Made by a program: the position numbers and the translations under genes. The notes under the pieces are model-generated. The model was not told the origin of the DNA, searched no databases, and worked only from the letters and a program-made list of their open reading frames with translations. A stretch of DNA of 7,044 bases. It comes from an uncultured Rickettsiales bacterium. GTDB lineage: Bacteria; Pseudomonadota; Alphaproteobacteria; Rickettsiales; UBA1997. Of this stretch, positions 6,322 to 7,044 are shown piece by piece. The stretch lies in the NCBI GenBank assembly GCA_951800555.1, contig CATOJU010000047.1, positions 1 to 7,044 of the forward strand. The letters run 5' to 3'. Numbering within the stretch: position 1 is the stretch's first letter; every line of letters begins with the position of its first letter.

Positions 6322-7044
6322 TTAATAAATATTTTGAGGTCCTTCTAAATTAAATTTTTCAATTGATTTTTTATCAATAAAATCTAATATTTTTATTTTA
6401 TATAAAATATTTGGATTAATTGGAACATTTAAATTTTTTGCTTCTTTTAATTTTTCATTAATAGATGCCCTTACTTGATCTCTTGCCTCTTCTGGTAAAG
6501 AATTTATTAATTCATCTTGTGTATATGTTATAATTTGTCCTATTTTTTTATTTACTAATTTTTCACCTAAAAAATCATCTTTTTCTATTTTTGCAAATAA
6601 ATGTAAAACAGGATTTTCAAAGCTTGGATTTTTAAAATCCATTTCACTTTCATAATACACAATATCACCATATTTTGATATTTTTTTATAATTTATTTTC
6701 TTTTCTTTTAATCTTTGTTGATATTCTTCTTCTAAAAGTTTAAACTTTAAAAAAACATTAGTTATTTCTTTTAATTCTTCTTTTATTTTTTTATTTTCTT
6801 CTTCTAATTGTTTTTCAATTTTAATTTCTTCTTCTGTTTTTTCCTCTTTAATTTCTTCTTCTGGAATTATATTTTTTTTAATCACAATATGTTCTACTGT
6901 AGGATATTTTTTTATATTTTTTCTCTCTTCTTTTATTTTACTTATGATTTTTTCAACTTCATCTGCATTAATTTTTTCTTTATTTCTATCATAATTTGAA
7001 TATCCTAACATTCCAATAACCAAAATAACTAAAAAAATGTTAGT
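6322..7044 (-). CDS. membrane-anchored protein with FKBP-like C-terminal domain, 5' end missing
   Basis: The reading frame stays open to the window edge, so the true start lies beyond it; the TTG at 7023 is not the start, because the frame continues upstream through a hydrophobic run. The 240 visible residues begin with TNIFLVILVIGML, a membrane anchor, followed by a long Lys/Glu-rich, probably coiled-coil linker (about 20-117). The C-terminal domain (about 124-222) resembles a divergent FKBP-type peptidyl-prolyl isomerase: a YGDIVYY opening, LVNKKIGQIITYT as the usual GxKxGD-like strand, LPEEAR, and VPINPNILYKIKILDF like the closing IPPNxxLxFxVELLDI strand. Several aromatic active-site residues of FKBP are not evident, so isomerase activity is doubtful. 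The likely location is the inner membrane with the domain in the periplasm. The ATPase gene follows after 16 bases. Family assignment is tentative. Confidence 0.55.
   Translation of the reverse strand, partial: TNIFLVILVIGMLGYSNYDRNKEKINADEVEKIISKIKEERKNIKKYPTVEHIVIKKNIIPEEEIKEEKTEEEIKIEKQLEEENKKIKEELKEITNVFLKFKLLEEEYQQRLKEKKINYKKISKYGDIVYYESEMDFKNPSFENPVLHLFAKIEKDDFLGEKLVNKKIGQIITYTQDELINSLPEEARDQVRASINEKLKEAKNLNVPINPNILYKIKILDFIDKKSIEKFNLEGPQNIY

Noticed and set aside
6808..6999. 63-codon plus-strand open frame rich in Phe
   Set aside because: It is the antisense shadow of the Lys/Glu-rich linker of the FKBP-like protein (GAA and AAA codons read as TTC and TTT).
7021..7023. TTG as the start of the FKBP-like protein
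   Set aside because: The frame remains open and hydrophobic up to the window edge, so the TTG is an internal Leu of a membrane anchor.

Overview
The window is very AT-rich (by eye about a quarter G+C or less) with gene ends marked by TAA or TGA. Trp is encoded by TGG wherever I checked, so the standard bacterial code applies and this is not a mycoplasma-type genome. Low GC, long AT-rich spacers, a low-complexity Asn/Arg repeat protein and a nitronate monooxygenase-like enzyme of a type I associate with Alphaproteobacteria together suggest a reduced-genome, possibly host-associated alphaproteobacterium (Rickettsiales- or Holosporales-like). That assignment is inference and rests mainly on one gene; no rRNA or marker gene is present.

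All five genes lie on the minus strand, so the reading order is from high to low coordinates. At the right edge is a 5'-truncated gene for a membrane-anchored, Lys/Glu-rich protein with a C-terminal domain resembling a divergent FKBP-type peptidyl-prolyl isomerase. Sixteen bases later starts a complete P-type (P2-like) cation-transport ATPase, so these two form a likely operon. A 147-base spacer follows, holding a 9-bp inverted repeat and an almost perfect sigma-70 promoter. That promoter drives a 320-residue Asn/Arg-rich protein with three tandem 31-residue repeats. Its position shows that translation starts at the second ATG (3524), not the first (3551).

Next come an unrecognised small protein with about four membrane segments (2100-2468), a roughly 300-base AT-rich spacer with palindromes and a good promoter, and then a nitronate monooxygenase-like flavoenzyme with a Cys-rich C-terminal extension (393-1793). 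Positions 1-392 hold no gene I can support, only inverted and direct repeats.

No RNA gene, CRISPR array, insertion sequence or known defence system is visible. The most interesting points are the recent 93-bp tandem duplications in the Asn/Arg-rich gene, the unusual ion-site residues of the ATPase (Lys in M5, Glu in M6), and the pairing of that pump with a membrane-tethered FKBP-like protein. Apart from that pair, nothing links the genes functionally.
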